This document shows, in pieces, positions 8,391 through 16,288 of a stretch of 64,000 bases of DNA. The notes under the pieces were generated by a model, which saw only the letters and a program-made list of their open reading frames with translations, was not told the origin of the DNA and ran no database searches. The stretch covers positions 2,232,001 through 2,296,000 of the forward strand of contig NZ_CP136693.1 in the NCBI RefSeq assembly GCF_032922745.1, in the 5' to 3' direction. Positions within the stretch are counted from its first letter, which is position 1, and each line of letters begins with the position of its first letter. The DNA comes from Marinobacter salarius (GTDB taxonomy: Bacteria; Pseudomonadota; Gammaproteobacteria; Pseudomonadales; Oleiphilaceae). The translations under genes were made by a program, and so were the position numbers.

Positions 8391-11087
8391 GTGAAACCAT
8401 TCGATGATGGCTGTGCGGCCAACGATGAGTTCCAGTCAACATTAGGCGGTGCTCATCGTGGTGAGTTGATCAGGGATTTGCTGCGCCAGCGGGTACGGAT
8501 GCCGGAGCCCGTTCCGAATTATCTCAGAAGGCCCGCGCTAACCGAGAAGCTGACTGCCACCATAACGCCGGGGTCAACCCTGCTGCTGGAGGCGCCATCC
8601 GGTTTTGGAAAAACCCATGCCCTGAGTGCGGCGTTCCGTGAAACTTCCCGCACCCCTGAAACCCTTCGGTGGCTGGGCCTGACCGGGCAGGAAAACGATG
8701 CCGGGCGTCTACTGGCCTTGCTGGAAATTGCGCTGACCCCACCCGGTGCAACCTCCCGGCCGTCCGGGCAACAAAAAGCCTCCAGTAATACGGACGCGCT
8801 TGCCCTGTTACTGTCTGACCAGCATTGGAACACCCCGGCCGGCGATAGCGTACTGGTGATCGACAACGTCGGCACGGTGGTCAACCCAGCAGCCATCGCG
8901 TTGCTCCAGCAACTCGTTGCCAGCATTCCTCCTGGTCTGGCTTTGGTGATGGTGTCCAGAAAACCGTTGCCCTTTGAAACCCACACGTTTGAACTGGAAG
9001 GCCGATTCAACAGAATCGGCACCGACTCCCTCGAGCTGACACGGCTGGAAACCTTCGAGTTTTTCCACACATTGGTCAATCGAAACCAGTTGACCACAGT
9101 CGCCGTGGAGCACCTCAATTCGCTAACGGAGGGGTGGATTACGCCGTTGGGGCTGTACCAGCGGGAACTGGAATCCACACCGGAATCGCGATTGCCGATC
9201 CAGGAAACGTTCAGTGTGGAGCGTTTCCTCAGGGACGCCGTGCTGATCCACCTGACGCCTGGTCAACAGCGTTCCCTGCGAATCATGGCGGAAATGGAAA
9301 TCGTGTCGGACGAACTGTTCCTGGCGTTGGCTGATGCAGGGTGTGATCACGCCTTTCGGCCTTCAGCGGCGTCGGAAAGCGGTATTCCCCTGCGCCCATT
9401 ACCGGGGCGCGGGCGTTGGTACCGCTTGAATCCATTGCTCCATGACTGGTTGCAGACGCCTGCCCTGGACGGGTCGAGGGAGCGTGCCCTGAAGGCCAGC
9501 CGCTGGTTCAGCGAGCGCAACCAGTTTCCCGAGGCGCTGCGCTATGCCCTGGTCAGCGGCAACCTCGAAGAGTCGGTCCGGATAGCGTCGGAAGGCTCCG
9601 AGGCCTTGTTGATTGGACAGGATACCGCTTCGTTGCTGCGACTCCGCAGGTCGCTGCCAGCGGGGCTGCTGGAACGCAGCGCACGCCTGAAAATTGTCTA
9701 CGGCTGGGTTCATGCCATTGGTGGCCAGTTCAGCCAGGCAAGAACGTTGATCAACGATCTGGATAACGGAGAGTACCCTGAGCTTGCCGGCCGAATCGAC
9801 GCGCTCAGGGCCTTTATCCTCCGTGGTGAAGGCAGCGTTGATGAGGCGTTGGCGGTAGCGGACAGGGCCCTGCAGGCGGAAGAACTGTCTACTCAGGGCC
9901 AGTTGGTGACGCAACTGGTCAGGTCCAGTGCGTTGTGCGCCGCTGGCAAATTTGGCGATGCCAGGGAAGCCAACCGCATTGCCGCCAGGCTGGCCAGAGA
10001 GGCGGGAGACGCAGGCTCGGAGATTCTGGCAGTCTATGCCCACGCGCGGATCGAACTTGGAAAAGGCTCACTGAAGCACGCCGAGCAACTGTTGCGCACT
10101 GGCCTGGACACCGCCATGAACGAGTCCTCACGGCCCGCCCGTGTCGGCGAAACGCGCCTGCAGTTGAACCTGGTGATGGTGCTTTGGCATCAGGGGAGGC
10201 AAGCGGAAGCGGACCGCCTGCTGGTAACCTGCATCCGCCATGGCGAGCAGACCCGGGATCTTGGGTTGCTACTGGCCATGGCGTTGCGGGTATTGATCTG
10301 TCGCACACAGAACCGCATGGACGACGCGTTTGCCTGGATTGGTCGTGCCGAACGCACCATGCAGTCGTGGCAAGTGGATGAATCCGTGTACGTGCCTGTG
10401 CTTGAGGCCCTGAAAATCAGCGGGTGGCTGACACTGGGGCAGGCGGACACAGCGGCGCAGGCGATGGAACGGCTCAAACCATGGCGGGAAGTGAATTGTG
10501 TGCCAGAAATGTTCCCGATGATGCCGGGCATGCTGCAGTGCCTGCAGGCGCGGATCGAACTGGCACGGGGCGACGACATCAAGGCCGCTGAAACCGTCCG
10601 GAACATTCGTGATAATAGCGGTGATACACTGCCGTTCGGGCTGGATATCTATTCCAGGCTTCTGGAAAGCGTCCTTAGTTGGCGCCAGAAGGGCCCCGCC
10701 GCTGCCCAGAAAATGCTGGCCTCCACCATGGCCCTGGCGGGAGAGGAGCATTACATCAGCCCCTTCGCCGAGCTCAGGGGAGAGCTTCAGGAGCTGCTCG
10801 AGAAAACCTGGCCCCACTTACCGGATACACCGTTTGTTGAAGCGATAGGTACGCTGTACGGGCTCACCGACATGAAAGAGCAGGCGCCTCTCGCGGAACC
10901 GATCAGTGATCGGGAGCAGGGGGTTCTTGAGTTGATTGCCCAGGGGCTGTCAAACCAGGACATTGCCGACCGCCTGCACATCTCTCTGCATACGGTGAAA
11001 ACCCATGCCCGTCGTATCAACGCCAAACTGGAGGTGAAGTCACGCACGCAGGCCATCGTCCGCGCCCGCGAACTGGGGCTGTTGTAG
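8391..11087 (+). CDS. LuxR-family MalT-like (LAL) ATP-binding transcriptional regulator
   Basis: A large regulator of 898 residues with the MalT/LAL layout. An N-terminal NTPase domain has Walker A LLLEAPSGFGKTHAL near residue 65 and a Walker B-like VLVIDNVG near residue 155. A winged-helix region follows, then an alpha-helical TPR-like sensor region from about 370 to 800. The C-terminal LuxR helix-turn-helix carries LSDREQGVLELIAQGLSNQD and HISLHTVKTHARRIN. Such proteins bind an inducer and ATP, then activate transcription. The start is a GTG at 8391 and no better one is visible. It stands just downstream of the DUF1302/DUF1329 unit behind a terminator and is therefore transcribed separately; control of that unit is plausible but unproven. 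Confidence 0.9.
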   Translation: MKPFDDGCAANDEFQSTLGGAHRGELIRDLLRQRVRMPEPVPNYLRRPALTEKLTATITPGSTLLLEAPSGFGKTHALSAAFRETSRTPETLRWLGLTGQENDAGRLLALLEIALTPPGATSRPSGQQKASSNTDALALLLSDQHWNTPAGDSVLVIDNVGTVVNPAAIALLQQLVASIPPGLALVMVSRKPLPFETHTFELEGRFNRIGTDSLELTRLETFEFFHTLVNRNQLTTVAVEHLNSLTEGWITPLGLYQRELESTPESRLPIQETFSVERFLRDAVLIHLTPGQQRSLRIMAEMEIVSDELFLALADAGCDHAFRPSAASESGIPLRPLPGRGRWYRLNPLLHDWLQTPALDGSRERALKASRWFSERNQFPEALRYALVSGNLEESVRIASEGSEALLIGQDTASLLRLRRSLPAGLLERSARLKIVYGWVHAIGGQFSQARTLINDLDNGEYPELAGRIDALRAFILRGEGSVDEALAVADRALQAEELSTQGQLVTQLVRSSALCAAGKFGDAREANRIAARLAREAGDAGSEILAVYAHARIELGKGSLKHAEQLLRTGLDTAMNESSRPARVGETRLQLNLVMVLWHQGRQAEADRLLVTCIRHGEQTRDLGLLLAMALRVLICRTQNRMDDAFAWIGRAERTMQSWQVDESVYVPVLEALKISGWLTLGQADTAAQAMERLKPWREVNCVPEMFPMMPGMLQCLQARIELARGDDIKAAETVRNIRDNSGDTLPFGLDIYSRLLESVLSWRQKGPAAAQKMLASTMALAGEEHYISPFAELRGELQELLEKTWPHLPDTPFVEAIGTLYGLTDMKEQAPLAEPISDREQGVLELIAQGLSNQDIADRLHISLHTVKTHARRINAKLEVKSRTQAIVRARELGLL

Positions 11088-11115
11088 CTGTTGCCATAAG
11101 GGAGATCTAAGGTGC

Positions 11116-12012
11116 TCAGTTGGGCTGTTTCAGCTCGTCTATCAGGGCATCCTTTTCTTCCCAGATCTGGCTCACCCAGCGTTGGAAGTCTGCTCGCGTT
11201 TCACGGTTGTTTTCATAGTCCATGCCCAAGAACCGTGGCGGAATTTCCCGCCTTCGTATGTCAACCACAATCCGTTGGACCCGGCCACACAGATAATCCC
11301 AAATCCCGGACTTGCCGTTGGGGTACACGATGGTCACATCCAGCATGGTGTGCAGGGATGCGCCCATCGACTCCAGCACGAAGGCCGTGCCACCGGCGCG
11401 GGGCCTGAGCAGATGTCTGTGGGGTGAATTCTGGCCCTGGTGTTTGGCCGGCGTGAATCGCGTCCCTTCCATGAAGTTGAAAATGGTCACCGGCGTATAA
11501 CGGAACTTCTCACAGGCGGCCCGGGTGGCTTCCACATCCCTGCCTTTCAACTCCGGGCGGCTGGCGATCTGCTCCTTGGTGTGGCGCTGCATGAAGGGGA
11601 AATCCAGCGCCCACCAGGCCACACCCAGTAAGGGTACCCAGATCAATTGCTGTTTGAGGAAAAATTTCAATAGTGGGATGCGGCTGTTCAGTACGTGTTG
11701 GATGGCGGGAATATCGGCCCAGCTCTGATGGTTGCAGGTGACGAAATACCAGTGTTCGTGACTCAGGCCCTCAGCGCCGCGGACATCCCACTCGATGTTG
11801 TGAAGCACGTCAGCCAGCACATTGTTGAAGCCAATCCAGACCCATGCGATGCGGTTCAGCACAATGGTGCAGCCTTTGCGAACCGAAGGGGTCGGGATCA
11901 ACAACTTGATCACGGCAAACACCATCAGGATCGGGAATAACCAAAGGGTGTTAAGAACAATACAAAGCACTGCAAGCACACCTTTGACAGGTGTGGGCAA
12001 GAACCTGGACAT
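11116..12012 (-). CDS. 1-acyl-sn-glycerol-3-phosphate acyltransferase-like (PlsC family) protein
   Basis: A 298-residue membrane acyltransferase. An N-terminal hydrophobic stretch (about residues 12-36) is followed by the catalytic HX4D motif in NHQSWAD near residue 92. The glycerol-phosphate-binding FMEGTRFTPAKH segment comes later. The layout is that of the YihG/PlsC branch that acylates lysophosphatidic acid or related phospholipids at the inner membrane. It is the downstream member of a minus-strand pair with the glucosaminidase gene 49 bases away. The precise acceptor cannot be told. Confidence 0.88.
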   Translation of the reverse strand: MSRFLPTPVKGVLAVLCIVLNTLWLFPILMVFAVIKLLIPTPSVRKGCTIVLNRIAWVWIGFNNVLADVLHNIEWDVRGAEGLSHEHWYFVTCNHQSWADIPAIQHVLNSRIPLLKFFLKQQLIWVPLLGVAWWALDFPFMQRHTKEQIASRPELKGRDVEATRAACEKFRYTPVTIFNFMEGTRFTPAKHQGQNSPHRHLLRPRAGGTAFVLESMGASLHTMLDVTIVYPNGKSGIWDYLCGRVQRIVVDIRRREIPPRFLGMDYENNRETRADFQRWVSQIWEEKDALIDELKQPN

Positions 12013-12061
12013 TGACCGATGTCTCCGGAATGCGAATTAGCTTGGTTGTGTGATGGTGGGG

Positions 12062-12988
12062 TTAGCCTTCCCCACTGGTTTCGTCATCGCTAGCGGCACC
12101 GGGCAAGAGTACCTCTTCCTTGCTTGTCGCAGCCAGTTCGGACAGTTTGCGGGAATCGGATTCCTGAACAATAACCTGGAAGTCCTCATCGTAATAATCC
12201 AGATTGTTGTGGCGGATCATACTGCGAATTTCCTCCACATAGTCTTCGCCGCGTTCGGAATAGCCCAGCAAACCGGCGGCAAGACTTGGCCCACTAGCAA
12301 TATCATCACGGTTACGAGCTTTCAGGCGAATGTCCCTGAGCAACTGGTAGGTCGGATGGCGATTCAGGTTCTGGATGTAAGAGCGCACGGACAGATAAGG
12401 TGAGGAGAAACTTGCCACTTCATGGCTGGCGCCCTCAACGCGCCCCCGGGGTACCAGGCCGCAACCCTGCGAGAAACACCATTGTCCGAACAGGTTATTG
12501 CCTCTGCGCGCAAAGCGGGAGGTGCCCCAGGCGGATTCATTGGCGGCCTGTGCCAGCACCAGCGACGGTGGGATTACATCAAGACGGTTTCGCAGGCGCC
12601 GGAACATGCTTTCGCTGGCGGGCTCTTCATCCACCCTCAGCCGTTCGGCCTGATTTTTCAGCCAGGTCAGTTCCGATTTACTGAGTTCGTCCTTGCTGGC
12701 CAGGCTGTCCAGGTACTCACGCTCGATCAGAATGCGTGAGTTTGCCAGCACAATACGTGGGTACAGAAACGAGAAAAACGCGGCCTTCTTCTCGGTGGTA
12801 TCACGATAGGCGGAGAAATCCGGCAAGTCAGCTCGTGACCAGCCAGGGAGTGAAGGCAGTTTGGCCAGGGCGATATCCGAGTCTTCGTTGTCTCGGTCGT
12901 GGTCTGGGTCAGGGGTGTGCAGTGTGCCCCATAAACCAAAAACCACCAGCGGAACTATCAACCACAGCGCCCGGATACCAGAAGACAT
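12062..12988 (-). CDS. Bax-like glucosaminidase-domain protein
   Basis: A 308-residue protein with an N-terminal signal or anchor helix (IRALWLIVPLVVFGLWGTL) and a C-terminal mannosyl-glycoprotein endo-beta-N-acetylglucosaminidase-type domain. The domain motifs are LAQAANESAWGTSRFARRGNN, with the likely catalytic Glu, NLFGQWCFSQGCG, SVRSYIQNLNRHPTY and GYSERGEDYVEEI. This matches the Bax family of E. coli. A role in peptidoglycan cleavage in the periplasm is expected from the domain but not shown for most members. Confidence 0.87.
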   Translation of the reverse strand: MSSGIRALWLIVPLVVFGLWGTLHTPDPDHDRDNEDSDIALAKLPSLPGWSRADLPDFSAYRDTTEKKAAFFSFLYPRIVLANSRILIEREYLDSLASKDELSKSELTWLKNQAERLRVDEEPASESMFRRLRNRLDVIPPSLVLAQAANESAWGTSRFARRGNNLFGQWCFSQGCGLVPRGRVEGASHEVASFSSPYLSVRSYIQNLNRHPTYQLLRDIRLKARNRDDIASGPSLAAGLLGYSERGEDYVEEIRSMIRHNNLDYYDEDFQVIVQESDSRKLSELAATSKEEVLLPGAASDDETSGEG

Positions 12989-13066
12989 AAAACCTCTCGT
13001 TACAATCGATATGACAGCAATTATAACAGGTTATACGCCGACGTCGCCCGGGTGGTTTGCTGCCCG

Positions 13067-15280
13067 CTATTCTGGCAGGCGTGTCGCCATGAGCAACCCG
13101 AGCACCTCTTCCTGGCCGTCTGTCTGCCTGAGTTGCAGGAAAAACTGGTCCTGATCGCGGGTGAAAAAGCCATCCAGCGTCAGGTTGCCTGCGCTAAACG
13201 TGGCTGCTCCACTGTTGCTGGCTATGTACGCCAGGGAGACCGTTCCGGGTGACTGTGCCTGTGGAGTGGAAACGGATTCGGCATCGACTTGATGGATAAT
13301 GTCGAGTGTCCGGCCCTCGAGACGAGCGCTGCTGGAAGACTCAATGACGAGCAAGGCATTATCGAAATGCGTCAGCCGGTTTCTGGCCTGCTCCATTCCC
13401 AGCCCCACGCCTTGAAGGCGGTAGCGCCCTTGGCCGGGCGGTGAGGTATTGGCCTGCTCGGCGGCCACCAGAATTCCGTCACCAATAGCATTGGTGTCCA
13501 GGTTGAAGGCCATCAGGGAGCCGTCTGGCGTTGACGCACCGACGGCAATATCCGGCTTCTCATCCAGGCCGGAGGCGCTATCACGGTCCAGATTCAGGCG
13601 TCCGTTGCTGACGACACGGTTTCCACTGTTTGGGTCATACACCCGCGACGGGCGCTCACTGATGACCCAGTTGGCATCCCGTTGGCCAGGGTTGTCCGCC
13701 GGTACGGAAACCGTGACGGTGCCCGTATTGTCCCTGCGCAGTGTGGTGGTCGCCATGGTCTGGGTGACGTCTGGGCCACTGATCTGCCAGTTCCCAATAC
13801 CGGACTCCACCACAAAGGGCTCGCTTTCATCGCCCATGCGGGTGGACAGGTAAACCACGTTGTAGTCACGACCGTCCAATGTCTGCCGCTGGAACCCTTC
13901 TTTCCTTAGCAGGTTCAGTTCGAACACGGACAGGTAGTGATCTTCCAGTGTGCGTTCTCGTTTCAGCTCGCCGCTTTCGGAACGCAGTTCAATGGCTTTC
14001 CCGGCACTGAAATACCCACTAAGGACACGATCGGGCTGCTCGGTGCCGCCGCCGACATAGGCGTCCAGGAAATATGGATTGCGGGTCCAGCCGATGATCC
14101 GGGAGCTACTACGGCCGGTGATGCTCTGGTAGAGGGCCCGGCCGGCCAGCAGGCGAATGTCGTCCTCCACAGTCGCGGCACCGGGAGAGGAGGAATGGGT
14201 ATTGAGATCCCAGGCCGGTCGGTCGAAGAATTCATTACCATCGGCGTGTATCAATGCCCGACGGTCATAGGGGATATCGCTGGCCAGGGACGTAACCCGA
14301 ATATTGAAGGCGTCGAGGGAGGTTAACGTCATGCCCGGGTAAAGATAGCCGGTGCCGTTCTGGTCGGTAGTGGTTTCCTCGCGCGCGATACGCACGCCCC
14401 ATTGGCCGGATCCGGCAATACTGGATTCGAGGAATGTCTGCCCCAGCTCCACGCCCCAGAACACCGAATGGTAATTCGCAGAGCTTGCCTCTATCTTGCC
14501 GGACGAGCTCTCTCCCAGAAGCGCATAGTCAGCCATGGCGTCGACATACCGGGCGAAGTCTCCTCGTTGCTCAAGCAGGGCGAGTGCGCCGTCGACATCC
14601 AGGGTGCCAGGTATGTTGATCTCAAAATCATGGACCTGGTCGGCGAGGGTGGGCCAAACGTATTTGTTCAAACAAAGGTTGCCATTGGCATCGTTCACAC
14701 AGTCCATGATCTGGGAGAATTCACCAGAGCTGTAGCTGTCGAGGGTGTTGGCCACCAGGAATTCCGAAAACGGATTCACCTTCACATCCCGGTCCTCATC
14801 GGCAGCCAGCGATCGCATACGGCTGTTGCCATAGGTGGCTTCGATGACGACATTCGGCCCGATCGGTCGTCCATTTTCAAAACGGACAACCGTCCGCCCA
14901 CTGTCTTCCCGGCGGGACCGGGTGTCTACAGAGGCGAGCGCGCGGAGGGTCTGGTCGGTTTGGTAAACCCGGATGGTGTCCGGTTCCACTATTCGCAGGT
15001 TGCGGCGGGTCAACTCTCCGCCCGGTGCAACCGATTCCGGCACCTCCATGGTGATTCGCACTTCATCTTCTGCCAGGCCGGACGCATTGTTGGAGTCACC
15101 GGTGGAGCCGGGTGTGAAGTCGTCGATCGCATTCTTTGTCGGCGGGAAGCTGTTTTCCCGGCCCGCCACGTCGTCGTTGGCGTCGCCACTACCGTCGCAG
15201 CCGGCCACCAATGTGAAAGTGGAGAGAGTGAAAACAGCGGCGAATGCCCGTGCAGCTAAGTGAAACATAGGGTTGTCCAT
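13067..15280 (-). CDS. Large predicted lipoprotein of unknown function
   Basis: About 737 residues. I start at 15280 because the Met there is followed by a lipoprotein signal peptide ending in the lipobox TLVAGC, after which comes a Gly/Ser/Asp-rich linker (DGSGDANDDV). A longer open frame from 15337 has no plausible signal sequence at its start. The body is mixed, with many short strand-like segments and few Lys. No domain I can name is visible. An outer-membrane-anchored surface or periplasmic protein is inferred from the lipobox. It stands alone between the Bax-like gene and the YfaZ-like gene, both on the same strand. Confidence 0.75.
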   Translation of the reverse strand: MDNPMFHLAARAFAAVFTLSTFTLVAGCDGSGDANDDVAGRENSFPPTKNAIDDFTPGSTGDSNNASGLAEDEVRITMEVPESVAPGGELTRRNLRIVEPDTIRVYQTDQTLRALASVDTRSRREDSGRTVVRFENGRPIGPNVVIEATYGNSRMRSLAADEDRDVKVNPFSEFLVANTLDSYSSGEFSQIMDCVNDANGNLCLNKYVWPTLADQVHDFEINIPGTLDVDGALALLEQRGDFARYVDAMADYALLGESSSGKIEASSANYHSVFWGVELGQTFLESSIAGSGQWGVRIAREETTTDQNGTGYLYPGMTLTSLDAFNIRVTSLASDIPYDRRALIHADGNEFFDRPAWDLNTHSSSPGAATVEDDIRLLAGRALYQSITGRSSSRIIGWTRNPYFLDAYVGGGTEQPDRVLSGYFSAGKAIELRSESGELKRERTLEDHYLSVFELNLLRKEGFQRQTLDGRDYNVVYLSTRMGDESEPFVVESGIGNWQISGPDVTQTMATTTLRRDNTGTVTVSVPADNPGQRDANWVISERPSRVYDPNSGNRVVSNGRLNLDRDSASGLDEKPDIAVGASTPDGSLMAFNLDTNAIGDGILVAAEQANTSPPGQGRYRLQGVGLGMEQARNRLTHFDNALLVIESSSSARLEGRTLDIIHQVDAESVSTPQAQSPGTVSLAYIASNSGAATFSAGNLTLDGFFTRDQDQFFLQLRQTDGQEEVLGLLMATRLPE

Positions 15281-15371
15281 GCCTGATAAACGTTCCCGGA
15301 GCGTGAGCCAGAAGTCTATCAAGTTGGCAAGGCACAAAGAGTGAGGAAGGGCACGAAAATGGGGAGTGGTA

Positions 15372-15399
15372 ACCCCGCCCTGGTAGGGGCGGGCGGGGT
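15372..15399 (-). terminator. GC-rich hairpin downstream of the YfaZ-like gene
   Basis: ACCCCGCCC (15372-15380) pairs perfectly with GGGCGGGGT (15391-15399). It lies 25 bases past the 3' end of the minus-strand YfaZ-like gene. Only a weak T-rich stretch follows on the minus strand, so terminator function is likely but not certain. Confidence 0.5.
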
Positions 15400-15423
15400 A
15401 ATGTCGTGAGGGTCAGGGCCGGA

Positions 15424-15978
15424 TCAGAAGAAGATCTTCATACCGGCCATGACGCCTTCATCCAGGTTCAGGTCACCACGACCGTCAAATTCGGTGTTCA
15501 GGTAGCGGTAACCGGCAAACAACTCGGCGTTGCGGATAACACGGTAGCTGCCGCGAAGCTCGAGGCTGGTGAGGTCGTCGGAATCGCCAAAGGAAAGGAT
15601 GCTGGGCGCATAGTGAAGCCCGCCAGTGAACGACAACCCGGGTACGTTGGGCACGTTCACGGTGGCAAAGCCGCCAAGAGCCACGGCGCCGCCGTCCAGC
15701 CGATCATCGTCCCAGCCAAAGGCGCGAACACCAATGCCCGCTGTGGTCGGCAGATTGCCAATGGCCGTGCGGCCCTGGGCGTGGAAATCCACGTTGCCGA
15801 TGTGGCGGCTGCCTTCGTGATAGGTATAGCCGGTGCCTACCTGGAGGTCGGAATTGGTGCCGAAGAAGTTGACCTGGCCCTTGACCGAGTCGTTGGTCAG
15901 GCTCAGGTCCACATCGGAGGCGTATACAGGTGCTGCCGCAAGCGACAGAACGATAAGGGGGATTCGGGACGCTTTCAT
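15424..15978 (-). CDS. YfaZ family outer-membrane protein
   Basis: A 184-residue small barrel protein. The signal peptide is MKASRIPLIVLSLAAAPVYA, and the mature protein is alternating beta strands (VDLSLTNDSVKGQVNFFG, GVRAFGWDD, ELFAGYRYLNTEFDG) ending in MKIFF with a terminal Phe. The pattern matches YfaZ-type predicted outer-membrane proteins. It is probably monocistronic, followed by a GC-rich hairpin. No function is known for the family. Confidence 0.8.
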   Translation of the reverse strand: MKASRIPLIVLSLAAAPVYASDVDLSLTNDSVKGQVNFFGTNSDLQVGTGYTYHEGSRHIGNVDFHAQGRTAIGNLPTTAGIGVRAFGWDDDRLDGGAVALGGFATVNVPNVPGLSFTGGLHYAPSILSFGDSDDLTSLELRGSYRVIRNAELFAGYRYLNTEFDGRGDLNLDEGVMAGMKIFF

Positions 15979-16079
15979 TCTTCGACCTTCTTAATGTTTG
16001 AATGTAACCGCCGGAATGTTAACGGTCCGGCTTTGGTGGCTCAACTTAAAACGGGTTAAGGGCGGGTTAATACGGGCGA

Positions 16080-16268
16080 TCAATGGGTGGTTGTGTCGCC
16101 GCCCTGGTCCAGATCGTCGGGGGACGCATTTTCTGCAGGAACGCGGTATTCCTCATTGGCCCAGGCGCCCAGATCAATCAGTTTACAGCGTTCGGAACAG
16201 AAAGGGCGAAACGCGTTGTTCTCATTCCATTCCACGGACTTCTTACAGGTGGGGCATTCTACGTTCAT
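16080..16268 (-). CDS. yacG: DNA gyrase inhibitor YacG
   Basis: A 62-residue zinc protein, the normal family size. The four Cys ligands are seen as CPTCKKSVEW and FRPFCSERCKLIDLG, followed by the conserved AWANEEYRVP. YacG binds and inhibits GyrB in E. coli. In many gammaproteobacteria yacG directly follows coaE; here a sensor kinase gene and trmO lie between them, so the usual pilD-coaE-yacG string has been opened. Confidence 0.93.
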   Translation of the reverse strand: MNVECPTCKKSVEWNENNAFRPFCSERCKLIDLGAWANEEYRVPAENASPDDLDQGGDTTTH

Positions 16269-16288
16269 GGTGGCCTTGTGTCGGGTAT

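Noticed and set aside
9851..13435. Further ops-like GGCGGTAGC matches at 9851-9859 and 13427-13435
   Set aside because: Only nine bases match, without the following TG. One lies deep inside the LAL regulator gene and the other is antisense to the lipoprotein gene; neither precedes a polysaccharide operon.
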